A stretch of 19,025 nt of DNA from RGIG1918 sp045536045 (lineage in GTDB: Bacteria; Cyanobacteriota; Vampirovibrionia; Gastranaerophilales; Gastranaerophilaceae). The stretch lies in NCBI GenBank assembly GCA_045536045.1, contig JAZSMU010000081.1, positions 1 through 19,025 of the forward strand, in the 5' to 3' direction. Below are positions 1-7,839 of this stretch, piece after piece; position 1 is the stretch's first letter, and each line of letters begins with the position of its first letter. Below the pieces are notes generated by a model, which made no database searches, was not told where the DNA came from, and saw nothing but the letters and a program-made list of their open reading frames with translations. The translations under genes were made by a program, and so were the position numbers.

Positions 1-18
1 GGAAGGCGGTGAGGAAGC

Positions 19-414
19 ATGAGTATGGAAAACTTGGTGGAGACAAATCAAACTTCAGAAAACACTGAAGTTCAACATAATCGTCGTTGGTATGACAAAA
101 AGTCATACACAACAAATGTTTTGGGTGTTTTAAAAACTTTAAGCATCCGTTCTCATTATGAAATTTCAAGAGAGGTTATTAGAGTTGTTGAATCTATCAA
201 ACAACACAATAGAGATTTGCCAGAAATTCCTCTTAGTCTTGGAATTGAAAGAGTTTTAGGGTTGTATCAAGAACAATATAAAAGAAGATGGTATGATAGC
301 TCTTTGCCATTATCAAGATTTTTCAAAACTACATCAACTCTTCAAGAAGATGATTATCAAAATATTATGCATGGCGTTTCAATTAGCTTAACGGGTGATG
401 AATTAGATGGATAG
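19..414 (+). CDS. Small conserved-looking protein with two RRWYD motifs, function unknown
   Basis: 131 residues; I do not recognise a named family. The motif RRWYD occurs twice, at residues 22-26 and 89-93, each followed by a stretch with hydrophobic helix-like spacing, which suggests two related halves. There is no signal peptide, membrane segment or cysteine, so it is probably cytosolic. From memory, small cyanobacterial proteins with an RWYD-type start exist, but I cannot verify homology. A purine-rich GAGGAAG lies just before the ATG at 19; the spacing is short, and it suits the in-frame ATG at 25 (residue 3) somewhat better, so either start is possible. Its 3' end overlaps the next gene by 8 bases, indicating co-translation with the zinc-ribbon protein and the ABC ATPase. 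The promoter lies outside the window. Gene reality is likely (good codon pattern, coupled neighbour); function is open. Confidence 0.75.
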   Translation: MSMENLVETNQTSENTEVQHNRRWYDKKSYTTNVLGVLKTLSIRSHYEISREVIRVVESIKQHNRDLPEIPLSLGIERVLGLYQEQYKRRWYDSSLPLSRFFKTTSTLQEDDYQNIMHGVSISLTGDELDG

Positions 415-727
415 CAATGAAAAATTAAAAATAATTGAAGAAATGCAAGCCGTTGTCAACCAAATGAAATTAGACGATATTGAAGAAAATCCAGATTCCG
501 AAAACGAATATTTTACTTGTCCTGCTTGTGGAAAATCAGCCCCATTAGCTGGAAGTATTACCTATGAAGATACAAGAGTTTGTAACAATTGCGTTTTGTT
601 AGTTGAAGTTGGTTTTCAATTAAAAGAATTAGAAAGTATTTCAGATTTTATTGAAAAAATGGAAGACAAAAGGCTAGAAGAGCTTTGCGACTACATTAAA
701 GTTGATGAATCTGCCCACAAAAACTAA
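407..727 (+). CDS. Small four-cysteine zinc-ribbon protein, function unknown
   Basis: 106 residues. The centre holds two CxxC knuckles, C38-P-A-C41 and C59-N-N-C62, separated by 17 residues, a typical zinc-ribbon arrangement. The flanks (about residues 3-34 and 70-104) are acidic and predicted helical, with no membrane segment. It could be a small zinc-binding adaptor or nucleic-acid or protein-interaction module, but the sequence does not identify a partner. The ATG at 407 lies inside the end of the preceding gene (8-base overlap), and its TAA shares one base with the ATG of the ABC ATPase, so the three genes are probably one transcript with coupled translation. The zinc-binding call rests only on the cysteine spacing. 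Confidence 0.75.
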   Translation: MDSNEKLKIIEEMQAVVNQMKLDDIEENPDSENEYFTCPACGKSAPLAGSITYEDTRVCNNCVLLVEVGFQLKELESISDFIEKMEDKRLEELCDYIKVDESAHKN

Positions 728-1512
728 TGGAAAATATTATAGAAATTAAAAATATTTCAAAAAAATTCTCCCATTTTAAGGGTGCTTTTGAAACTTCAAA
801 AAGCGAATTTTATGCTCTTAAAAATATAAATTTTGAAATTAAAAAAAATGAAATTTTGGCTCTTGTTGGAGAATCTGGGAGTGGAAAATCTACACTAGCA
901 AACCTTATTGCTCTTTTAGAAACTCCTAGTGAAGGCGAAATTTTGTTTGAGGGTCAAAATATTTTTGAATTTGATAAATCTGAGCTTAAAAATTATCGCA
1001 AAAATGTTCAAATGATTTTTCAAAATCCATATTCTAGCCTAAATCCTAAAATGAAAGTTTTTGATATTTTGTCTGAACCACTTGAAATTTTTGGAGTTAA
1101 AGACAAAAAAGAAATTGAAAATAGAGTTTTAAAAATTGCAGATTTTATTTCTTTTGCAAAATCAGACCTTAAAAAATTTCCTTTTGAATTTTCTGGAGGT
1201 CAAAGGCAAAGAGTTGCAATTGCAAGGGCTTTAATTTCAAATCCAAAATTTATAATTGCAGATGAGCCAACAAGTGCTTTAGATGTTAGTATTCAAGCAC
1301 AAATAATTAATCTTCTTTTAGATATGAAGAATGAATTTGATGTTACATATCTTTTTGTATCTCATGATATTAATCTGGTTCGCTTTATGGCAGATAGAGT
1401 TTGCATTTTAAATTCTGGCGAAGTCGTTGAGATAAATTCAAAAGAAGAAATTTTTAAAAATCCACAAAATGATTACACAAAAAAATTGCTCTCATCTACA
1501 ATTGAGATTTAA
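727..1512 (+). CDS. ABC transporter ATP-binding protein, oligopeptide/dipeptide (OppF/DppF) type
   Basis: 261-residue single ABC nucleotide-binding domain that would power a peptide or nickel-type importer from the cytoplasmic face. Visible motifs in order: Walker A GESGSGKST (48-56), Q-loop in FQNPYSSLNP (Q99), signature FSGGQ (155-159), Walker B FIIADE (175-180), D-loop SALD (183-186) and the H-loop histidine H213. The Q-loop text and the C-terminal NPQNDYTKKLL stretch are characteristic of the OppF/DppF branch. All catalytic residues are present. The gene overlaps the zinc-ribbon gene by one base. No permease, binding protein or second ATPase is in the window, so the rest of the transporter, if it exists, lies left of position 1 or elsewhere. 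The substrate cannot be read from this subunit. Confidence 0.9.
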   Translation: MENIIEIKNISKKFSHFKGAFETSKSEFYALKNINFEIKKNEILALVGESGSGKSTLANLIALLETPSEGEILFEGQNIFEFDKSELKNYRKNVQMIFQNPYSSLNPKMKVFDILSEPLEIFGVKDKKEIENRVLKIADFISFAKSDLKKFPFEFSGGQRQRVAIARALISNPKFIIADEPTSALDVSIQAQIINLLLDMKNEFDVTYLFVSHDINLVRFMADRVCILNSGEVVEINSKEEIFKNPQNDYTKKLLSSTIEI

Positions 1513-1529
1513 GATTTTGAGCAATTTTT
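1481..1529. terminator. Candidate bidirectional terminator between the ABC ATPase and purA
   Basis: A perfect 11-bp inverted repeat, AAAAATTGCTC at 1481-1491 and GAGCAATTTTT at 1519-1529, sits where two convergent genes end. Each arm carries its own T run on the outgoing strand, so it could work both ways. The left arm lies within the last codons of the ABC gene. The loop is long (27 bases) and the stem has only three G/C pairs, so this is a weak candidate. Confidence 0.35.
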
Positions 1530-1537
1530 CTTAAGAA

Positions 1538-2830
1538 TTATTTTCTAAATATTGTTTGTTCTCTATCTGGACCAACAGAAATTATGCTAACTGGAAGCCC
1601 AATAAGTTCTTCAAGTCTTGCAATGTATTTTTTAGTGTTTTCTGGCAATTCTTCATAAGTTTTGCAATTTGTGATGTCTGTCATCCAGCCAGCCCAAGTT
1701 TCATAAACGGGCTCATAATTCCAATGAGTGGCAACTTTTGTAGGATATGAAGTTGTAACTTCTCCTGTTTCTTTGTTTCTGTAGCCAATGCAAACTTTGA
1801 TTTCTTCAAAAGTATCAAAAACATCTAGTTTTGTAAGTGCAACAGTAGATAAGCCACCAACCAATGCACTATATTTAGCTAAAACTGCGTCAAACCAGCC
1901 ACATCTTCTTGCCCTGCCTGTTGTAACACCAAATTCAGCACCAATTTTTTGAATGGTTGCTCCAACTTCGTCTGTTAATTCAGTTACAAAAGGACCTTCG
2001 CCAACTCTTGTTATGTAAGCTTTAAAAATGCCAACTGCTTCTTCAATTGCAAGTGGTCCAACACCAACGCCAACTCCTGCCCCACCTGCAATTGGGTTTG
2101 AGCTTGTAACATATGGGTATGTTCCATAATCAATATCTAAAAGCACGCCTTGAGCACCTTCAAATAATATTTTTTTATTTTTCTTGGCATCTAAAAGCAT
2201 TTCTTGCCAATCTGGGCAATAGTATGGTGCTAAAAGCTCTCTATATTCTTTGCATTTTGCCATAATTTCTTCTTTTGAATATGGCTTTAGGTCATACATT
2301 TTTGTTAATTCATTGTTTTTTCTAGGTAAAACGATATCTAATTTTTCAGATAATAATTTTTCATCAAACAAATCTTCAACTCTAATTCCTTGACGAGCAT
2401 ATTTGTCTGTGTAAGTTGGACCAATTCCTTTTTTTGTCGTTCCAATTTTATTTTTGCCAAATTTTTCTTCTTGAATACCATCTAAATCAATATGATATGG
2501 CATAGTTATATGAGCTAATGGGCTTATTCTTAGAGCTTTTTCAATTTTTTCTTTAGATAAACCTTCATTCATCATATCTTCAATTTCTTTTTTCAAGCTT
2601 TCAGGGTGAATAACAACTCCTGGGCCCATAAAACAAATTTTGTTTTCATATAAAATTCCAGATGGGATTAAGTGAAATTTATATTTTTTACCATCTGCAA
2701 CAACGGTGTGTCCTGCATTGCAACCACCTTGAAAACGAATAATAATATCTGCGTCATTAGCTAGAATATCTGTAATTTTAGCTTTTCCTTCATCTCCAAA
2801 TTGTGCTCCAACGACAACTGTATTTTTCAT
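1538..2830 (-). CDS. purA: Adenylosuccinate synthetase
   Basis: Makes adenylosuccinate from IMP, aspartate and GTP, the committed step to AMP, in the cytosol. 430 residues, the usual family length. Visible signatures: N-terminal GDEGKAK loop with catalytic D13, NAGHT with catalytic H41, the IMP-binding GTTKKGIGPTY segment, FEGAQG, DYGTYPYVTSSNP, VTTGRARRCGW, the guanine-recognising TKLD, and a C-terminal SVGPDREQTI. Two positions in the phosphate loop differ from the common GAQWGDEGKGK form (W to F, and G to A between the two lysines), but the catalytic residues are intact. The start is supported by a GGAG eight bases upstream. It diverges from cysS and converges on the ABC ATPase. Confidence 0.98.
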   Translation of the reverse strand: MKNTVVVGAQFGDEGKAKITDILANDADIIIRFQGGCNAGHTVVADGKKYKFHLIPSGILYENKICFMGPGVVIHPESLKKEIEDMMNEGLSKEKIEKALRISPLAHITMPYHIDLDGIQEEKFGKNKIGTTKKGIGPTYTDKYARQGIRVEDLFDEKLLSEKLDIVLPRKNNELTKMYDLKPYSKEEIMAKCKEYRELLAPYYCPDWQEMLLDAKKNKKILFEGAQGVLLDIDYGTYPYVTSSNPIAGGAGVGVGVGPLAIEEAVGIFKAYITRVGEGPFVTELTDEVGATIQKIGAEFGVTTGRARRCGWFDAVLAKYSALVGGLSTVALTKLDVFDTFEEIKVCIGYRNKETGEVTTSYPTKVATHWNYEPVYETWAGWMTDITNCKTYEELPENTKKYIARLEELIGLPVSIISVGPDREQTIFRK

Positions 2831-2852
2831 AAAATCAACTCCATAATTTACT

Positions 2853-2893
2853 AAAGTATTTTAAAATAAATATTTTTTATAGTAAAATACTTT
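2853..2893. repeat. Perfect 11-bp inverted repeat in the purA-cysS divergent region, with possible cysS promoter
   Basis: AAAGTATTTTA (2853-2863) is repeated in inverted form as TAAAATACTTT (2883-2893), with a 19-base spacer, ending two bases before the cysS ATG. Each arm contains TAAAAT, so the two arms are mirror-image -10-like elements facing opposite genes. On the plus strand, TTTAAA at 2860-2865 lies 17 bases before TAAAAT at 2883-2888. A start from this would fall at about 2895, which would leave cysS essentially leaderless. The symmetry could also be an operator for a dimeric regulator. Confidence 0.45.
2858..2886 (-). promoter_or_regulatory. Candidate purA promoter
   Basis: Read on the minus strand, TTTACT (2886-2881), a 17-base spacer and TAAAAT (2863-2858) form a plausible -35/-10 pair. 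A start near 2851 would give a leader of about 20 bases containing the purA GGAG site. In sequence this AT-rich such matches are common by chance, so this is a candidate only. Confidence 0.4.
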
Positions 2894-2895
2894 CT

Positions 2896-4284
2896 ATGTT
2901 AAAGCTATATAATTCATTATCAAACACAGTTGAAGAGTTTACACCATTAAAAGACGGCAAAGTTTCTATGTATGTCTGTGGTCCAACAGTATACGACAAG
3001 GCTCACTTAGGACACGCTAGATGTTACATAACTTGGGATGTTCTTTTTAGATACCTTAAATTTTCAGGTTACGAAACAACATATTGTAGAAATGTTACAG
3101 ATGTTGATGACAAAATCTTGAAAAAGGCTGATGAAGCTGGTGTTGCACCAGATGAAATTGCTGAAAAATATTACATTTCTTTTTCAAATTCAATGAAAAA
3201 TTTGAATTGCGAAAAGCCAACAATTGAGCCTAGAGCTACAAAAACAATTGGCGAAATGATTTCAATTATTAAAAAATTAATTGAAAAAGGGCATGCTTAT
3301 CAAGTTGATTCAGATGTTTATTTTGATGTTAAAAGCTTTAAAGAATATGGAAAACTTTCTAACCAGCCAATTGATGACTTAATGGCAGGTGCTAGAGTTG
3401 AAATGGGAGATAAGAAAAAATCTCCTCTAGATTTTGCTCTGTGGAAAGAAGACAAAGCTCATGGCTACAATTCTCCTTGGGGAGTTGGTCGTCCTGGCTG
3501 GCATATTGAATGCTCTGCAATGAGTAGAAAATTTTTAGGGGAAGAAATTGACATCCACGCAGGTGGTGCAGACCTTATGTTCCCTCATCATGAAAATGAA
3601 ATTGCACAAAGTGAATGTGCAAATGGCTGTAGATTTGTTAAATACTTCTTGCACAATGGTTTTGTAACTATAAACAAAGAAAAAATGTCTAAATCATTAG
3701 GAAACTTTTTAACCATTGATGACTTATTGGAAAAATATGATTCAAATGCAATTAGATTTTTCATTTTAACAAATCACTACAGAATGCCTGTTGAATTTAC
3801 AGAGCTTGCCCTAGATAGTGCAAAGGCAGGGGTTAAAAGGTTAATCAATGCTGGCACTTTGGGTAATTTAAAAGACGAAGAAGCTATATCAGAATTTAAA
3901 TTAGCTATGGATGATGATTTGAATACATCAAAAGCACTTGCTGTTTTGTTCTCTTTAGTTGATAAATTCAAAAAGACTAATGATGTTAAATATGCAAACA
4001 CAATTCATTTACTTGGTAGCGTTCTTGGTTTTAATTTTGATTTAAAAGAGAAAAAAGAAATTTCAGAAGAAGAATTAAAAGAAAAAATTGCCTCAATTTA
4101 TTCTTCTTTTGAATATGCTGAAAATATGAGTGCAAAATCGGTTTTAGAAGATTTAATAGCAAAAAGAAATGAAGCAAGATTAAATAAAAATTGGGCATTG
4201 TCAGATAAAATTAGAGATGAGCTAAAAGCAGTTGGAATAATTTTGAAAGACACAAAAGAAACAACAACTTGGGAGGTTGAATAG
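2896..4284 (+). CDS. cysS: Cysteinyl-tRNA synthetase
   Basis: Class I aminoacyl-tRNA synthetase charging tRNA-Cys in the cytosol. 462 residues, the normal length. It shows the HIGH-type motif HLGH (37-40), the KMSKS loop (263-267), and all four expected zinc ligands for cysteine recognition: C28 in YVCGPTVYD, C206 in WHIECSAMS, H231 and E235 in PHHENE. The C-terminal helical anticodon-binding part is complete. The ATG at 2896 gives the canonical N-terminus, yet there is no Shine-Dalgarno sequence ahead of it (TACTTTCT), unlike most genes here. It heads the plus-strand cluster with rsmI, whose GTG start shares one base with the cysS stop. Confidence 0.98.
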   Translation: MLKLYNSLSNTVEEFTPLKDGKVSMYVCGPTVYDKAHLGHARCYITWDVLFRYLKFSGYETTYCRNVTDVDDKILKKADEAGVAPDEIAEKYYISFSNSMKNLNCEKPTIEPRATKTIGEMISIIKKLIEKGHAYQVDSDVYFDVKSFKEYGKLSNQPIDDLMAGARVEMGDKKKSPLDFALWKEDKAHGYNSPWGVGRPGWHIECSAMSRKFLGEEIDIHAGGADLMFPHHENEIAQSECANGCRFVKYFLHNGFVTINKEKMSKSLGNFLTIDDLLEKYDSNAIRFFILTNHYRMPVEFTELALDSAKAGVKRLINAGTLGNLKDEEAISEFKLAMDDDLNTSKALAVLFSLVDKFKKTNDVKYANTIHLLGSVLGFNFDLKEKKEISEEELKEKIASIYSSFEYAENMSAKSVLEDLIAKRNEARLNKNWALSDKIRDELKAVGIILKDTKETTTWEVE

Positions 4285-5084
4285 TGGCACTTTATGTTGT
4301 TTCAACACCAATTGGCAATTTATCTGATATAACTTTGCGTGCAATTGAGGTTTTGAAATCTGTTGATGTAATTGCTTGCGAAGACACGAGAAAGACTCAA
4401 ATTTTGTGTGAAAAATATGGTATTTCAACAAGATTAGAAAGCTACCATAAATTTAGCGAATCTAAAAAGATAGATTTTTTTGAAAAATATTTAAGAGAAG
4501 ACAAAGATATTGCTCTTGTTTCAGATGCCGGAACGCCAACAATTTCAGACCCAGGCTCTAAATTAATTGAATATGCTAGAGAAAATAACTATAAAGTTAT
4601 TCCAATTATTGGAGCAAGTGCTTGCCTAGCACTTCTTTGTGCTGTTCCTAGAGATGGCGAAGAGTTTAAGTTTATTGGATTTTTGCCAAGAGTGAAATCT
4701 CAAATTGAATCTTTAGTTAAAACAATTAAGACAAATACGGTTTTTTATGAAAGTCCAAAAAGATTAATTTCAACTTTAGAAATTATAAACAATGTTAATC
4801 CAGACCTAAAAATTTGTATTGGTCGCGAATTAACCAAAAAATTTGAAGAAATTATTATTGATAAACCATCAGTTTTGATTGATTATTTTACAAAAAACAC
4901 CCTAAAAGGCGAAATTGTTGGAATGATTTATCCTAATCAAATTGATGATATTGATTCTGAAATTATTGAAAAAATTGAAAAATTGAAAGAATTAAACTTG
5001 GGTGCAAAAGAAATTTCTTCAATTTTGAATAAATTGTTTGATTACAATAAAAATAAAGTTTATAAAATTTGTTTAGATTTATAA
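4284..5084 (+). CDS. rsmI: 16S rRNA (cytidine-1402-2'-O)-methyltransferase RsmI
   Basis: SAM-dependent tetrapyrrole-methylase-fold enzyme that 2'-O-methylates C1402 in the decoding centre of 16S rRNA. 266 residues. Family markers: N-terminal VVSTPIGNLSDIT (5-17), ACEDTRKT (31-38), ALVSDAGTPTISDPG (77-91) and the GASA segment (110-113), with a short C-terminal helical domain (about 230-266). The start is GTG at 4284, sharing its G with the cysS TAG stop; a strong GGGAGG at 4271-4276, seven bases upstream, decides it. The canonical PGASA reads IGASA here, a minor change. Confidence 0.95.
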   Translation: MALYVVSTPIGNLSDITLRAIEVLKSVDVIACEDTRKTQILCEKYGISTRLESYHKFSESKKIDFFEKYLREDKDIALVSDAGTPTISDPGSKLIEYARENNYKVIPIIGASACLALLCAVPRDGEEFKFIGFLPRVKSQIESLVKTIKTNTVFYESPKRLISTLEIINNVNPDLKICIGRELTKKFEEIIIDKPSVLIDYFTKNTLKGEIVGMIYPNQIDDIDSEIIEKIEKLKELNLGAKEISSILNKLFDYNKNKVYKICLDL

Positions 5085-5093
5085 GGAATTAAA

Positions 5094-5450
5094 ATGTTTG
5101 AAGTTAAGGTAGAATCTAGTTTTTCGGCAGCTCATCATCTATTAAATTATAAAGGTGCTTGCGAAAATCAACATGGTCATAATTGGAAAGTTGAAGTTTA
5201 TGTTAGAGGAGAAAACTTAAACGAATCAGGCATTTTGATTGATTTTAAGGTTTTGAAGAAAAAATTAAACGAAGTTATTGATTATCTTGACCACACAGAT
5301 ATAAATGAGCTACCAGAGTTTCAAGGTGTTTCAACAAGCAGCGAAAATATTTCAAAATATATTTATTCTGAATTAAAAAAAGAATTTTTAGGAATTTCTA
5401 AAGTTTGCGTTTGGGAAACACCAACATCACGTGCGTCTTATTGGGAGTAA
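5094..5450 (+). CDS. queD: 6-carboxy-5,6,7,8-tetrahydropterin synthase (QueD)
   Basis: Converts 7,8-dihydroneopterin triphosphate to 6-carboxytetrahydropterin, the second step to the queuosine precursor preQ0. 118 residues, the usual bacterial size. The zinc histidines are H14 (FSAAHHL) and H27/H29 (QHGHNW); catalytic C23 lies in the CxxxHGH arrangement that favours QueD over eukaryote-type pyruvoyl-tetrahydropterin synthases. H67 (LDHTDIN) and E108 (WETPTSRA) complete the site. An AAGGA sits ahead of the ATG, nine bases after rsmI ends. No other queuosine genes are in the window, so the assignment to that pathway rests on the family signature. Confidence 0.93.
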   Translation: MFEVKVESSFSAAHHLLNYKGACENQHGHNWKVEVYVRGENLNESGILIDFKVLKKKLNEVIDYLDHTDINELPEFQGVSTSSENISKYIYSELKKEFLGISKVCVWETPTSRASYWE

Positions 5451-5453
5451 TTT

Positions 5454-6296
5454 ATGAACGAAATTCAAGCAATTTTGGTTGGTTTTATTCAAGGTTTAAG
5501 TGAATTTTTGCCAATTTCAAGCTCGGCTCATATAGTTTTTACATCAAATCTTTATAAATTAATTGCTGGAATTTCTCTTCCTACCATTGCCCCTTCTGAA
5601 GAAGTTTTTTTTGATATAGCAGTTCATTTAGCAACACTATTTGCAGTTTTGATATTTTTTAGAACAGAAATTAAAGAAATTCTTGTTGGTTTTTTCTCTG
5701 GATTAAAAAATAAAAAATACGACGATAATAATTTTAAAATTGGTCTATATATAATAATCACAACAGGTATAACTGGAGTTATTGGGCTTTTAATTAAAGA
5801 TTTTGCCCATTCTTTAGTTTCAAATCCAAAAATTGTTTCGCTTTTGCTTGTGGTAACAGGTTTTATTCTTTTATTTAGCGAAAAATTTAAAAAAGAAAAT
5901 AAAGAAATCAATATGAAAAGTGCAATTGTAATTGCAATAGCTCAAGGGCTTGCAGTTTTTCCTGGTTTATCCCGTTCAGGGCTCACAATTTCAAGTGCAA
6001 TTTTTCAAGGAATAGACAGAGTTAAGGCAGCAAAATTTTCGTTCTTAATGTCAATTCCTGTAATTATTTTGGCTTCTTTGATTTATCCACTATTAGAAAT
6101 TGATATAGCAGAAATTCAAACATTCAATTTTAGAGCAATTATTTTAGGATTTATAACTGCATTTGTTAGTGGCTATATTTGTATAAAATATTTTATGAAT
6201 TTCTTAGGGAAGTCAAGCCTAAAAAGCTTTGCTTATTATTGCTTTGGCTGTGGTCTTGTGATGTTTTTAATATTCTCACTCTGCCATCATCTTTAA
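5454..6296 (+). CDS. uppP: Undecaprenyl-diphosphatase (UppP/BacA)
   Basis: Integral membrane phosphatase that recycles undecaprenyl diphosphate to the monophosphate carrier used in peptidoglycan and surface polysaccharide assembly; high activity gives bacitracin tolerance. 280 residues with several hydrophobic helices. Both signature loops are present: QGLSEFLPISSSAH (13-26, with E17 and H26) and FPGLSRSGLT (169-178, with R174). The ATG at 5454 follows the queD stop by three bases, so it probably belongs to the cysS-rsmI-queD transcript. Its last 104 bases lie opposite the 3' end of the convergent phosphoesterase gene. No terminator hairpin is visible in that overlap. Confidence 0.96.
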   Translation: MNEIQAILVGFIQGLSEFLPISSSAHIVFTSNLYKLIAGISLPTIAPSEEVFFDIAVHLATLFAVLIFFRTEIKEILVGFFSGLKNKKYDDNNFKIGLYIIITTGITGVIGLLIKDFAHSLVSNPKIVSLLLVVTGFILLFSEKFKKENKEINMKSAIVIAIAQGLAVFPGLSRSGLTISSAIFQGIDRVKAAKFSFLMSIPVIILASLIYPLLEIDIAEIQTFNFRAIILGFITAFVSGYICIKYFMNFLGKSSLKSFAYYCFGCGLVMFLIFSLCHHL

Positions 6297-7839
6297 TTTC
6301 TAGTGGTTTTTCGCCATTATTTGTTAATTTTTTGATGTAGTCTATGGCAGTTTTGTCTTTGTCAAAGTCAAAAATTTCATAATCATATTTAAGATTTAAT
6401 GGTTTGTATTCTTCATTTTTGAATAAAAATTCATCAATAACAATTGAATAAACTTTATCTGTTGGGTTTTCTATATCAATTTTTTGTTCAATTCCACCTT
6501 TTGAATATCTTAAATTCATTAGGTTGCCGTCTTTATCAACATCAAACTTTAAATTTGAAGGAAGCAAAAGTCCAGGATTCCCGCTTGGATGAGTTATTGA
6601 TTTACAAGCAAATTTAAGAGCTTCAACAAGTTCAGCCTCTGTTATAGTTGTTTTAACAAGTTTGTTTCCGTATGGTGTTGTTTCTGTAACCATTCTTTCT
6701 GTTAAATTGCCTAGAGCTGGAACTTTTCTTATGTTTGCTGCGTTAATTAGTGCAATGTCAACTCCTAATTCAGCTGTCATTGAATCAACTATAATATTAG
6801 ACCAACCATTTGCTTCAATTCTTCTATTTTTAGGGTTTTCAACTGTTTTAGAAACATTAGCTATAACTGGAGATTTTCCTAAAGTTGAATCAATTAAATG
6901 ATTAATTAATGGGCTTTTTTTATTTTCTGTTTTGTATAAGTTATTTGTCGCTTTTTTAATAACGCCATTTTCATCAAATTCTATATCGCACACGCCATAA
7001 TATCTTCCGTTATCTCCTGCTTGAACAATTAAAACAGGCTCATTTGTTTTAGAGAATACATAGTTTTCTCCACTAACTGTTTTTTCAATTATGTCGTGAG
7101 AGTGTCCAGATACTATAACATCAATTCCTGTTGTTTTTCTTGCAACTTCTTTGTCTAATTCATATCCCATATGAGGAAGAAGAATTATTCTTTGAACGCC
7201 ATTTTCTTTCATTGTGTTAACTTCTTTTTGAACAGAATTGATTGTTTCTTCTAAATTTTGAATTTCTGCTCCACCTAAAAGCTCAGGATGACGCACTGAA
7301 GTTGGTAATTCTATTGTTGTTAAGCCGATAATGCCATATTTTGTTCCATTTATTTCTTTAACAGTTGAGCTTTGAATATGCTCATTTGGACTATTTTCTG
7401 GAATATTTAGGTTAGCCGATAAAAATTTTGTTTTTGTATTTTTTTGGAAATCAGAAAGAGCTTGAGCACCACCGTCAAATTCGTGGTTTCCAACAGATGA
7501 GGCTGTTATTCCTAAAACATTTAGTAAATAACTAACCATTTGATTTTTTTTGTGGTCATTTCCACAAATATTATCCCCACCCGATAATTTTATTCTATCA
7601 ACATTTTGATTATCCAAACTGTCAAATTTCTTGCTAGCCAAGCAGATTGAGCTCACATTATCAATTTGCCCGTGTAGGTCATTAATGTGAAAAATTGATA
7701 ATTTTGCATTTTGTCCAAAAGAAATCGGCTTAATCATACTCGGATAAAACATGTGAATAATAAAAATTGCTAGAATAATTAAAATTAATTCCTCTATGTA
7801 AATGATGTAAACAAAAGAAAATTGTTTAAGAATATTCAT
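6193..7839 (-). CDS. Membrane-anchored 5'-nucleotidase-family metallophosphoesterase
   Basis: 548 residues from the ATG at 7839. A hydrophobic segment at about 8-31 would act as a signal anchor, placing the enzyme outside the membrane. The metallophosphoesterase domain follows: NDLHG (D54, H56), GGD (D89), GNHEFDGG (117-124), PHMG (H223) and GHSHD (245-249), all the metal-binding blocks. A 5'-nucleotidase C-terminal domain (about 325-525) has NAANIR and a TPYGN stretch. The family cleaves nucleotides, cyclic nucleotides or UDP-sugars; the substrate is not readable. The open frame runs on to 7959, but that part lies opposite the sigma-factor start and the N-terminus there is not family-like, so I start at 7839. 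No Shine-Dalgarno site supports any candidate start. The last about 25 residues extend past the domain and are encoded opposite uppP. Confidence 0.88.
   Translation of the reverse strand: MNILKQFSFVYIIYIEELILIILAIFIIHMFYPSMIKPISFGQNAKLSIFHINDLHGQIDNVSSICLASKKFDSLDNQNVDRIKLSGGDNICGNDHKKNQMVSYLLNVLGITASSVGNHEFDGGAQALSDFQKNTKTKFLSANLNIPENSPNEHIQSSTVKEINGTKYGIIGLTTIELPTSVRHPELLGGAEIQNLEETINSVQKEVNTMKENGVQRIILLPHMGYELDKEVARKTTGIDVIVSGHSHDIIEKTVSGENYVFSKTNEPVLIVQAGDNGRYYGVCDIEFDENGVIKKATNNLYKTENKKSPLINHLIDSTLGKSPVIANVSKTVENPKNRRIEANGWSNIIVDSMTAELGVDIALINAANIRKVPALGNLTERMVTETTPYGNKLVKTTITEAELVEALKFACKSITHPSGNPGLLLPSNLKFDVDKDGNLMNLRYSKGGIEQKIDIENPTDKVYSIVIDEFLFKNEEYKPLNLKYDYEIFDFDKDKTAIDYIKKLTNNGEKPLEIKDDGRVRILKTSQDHSQSNNKQSFLGLTSLRNS

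Noticed and set aside
839..849. Poly-A run in the ABC ATPase gene as a phase-variation tract
   Set aside because: It has only seven A residues, encodes ordinary lysines in an intact gene, and similar runs occur throughout this AT-rich sequence.
6213..6255. Possible hairpin terminator in the uppP/phosphoesterase overlap
   Set aside because: Only four-base complementary stretches (AGCC/GGCT) exist, with no following T run in a suitable position.
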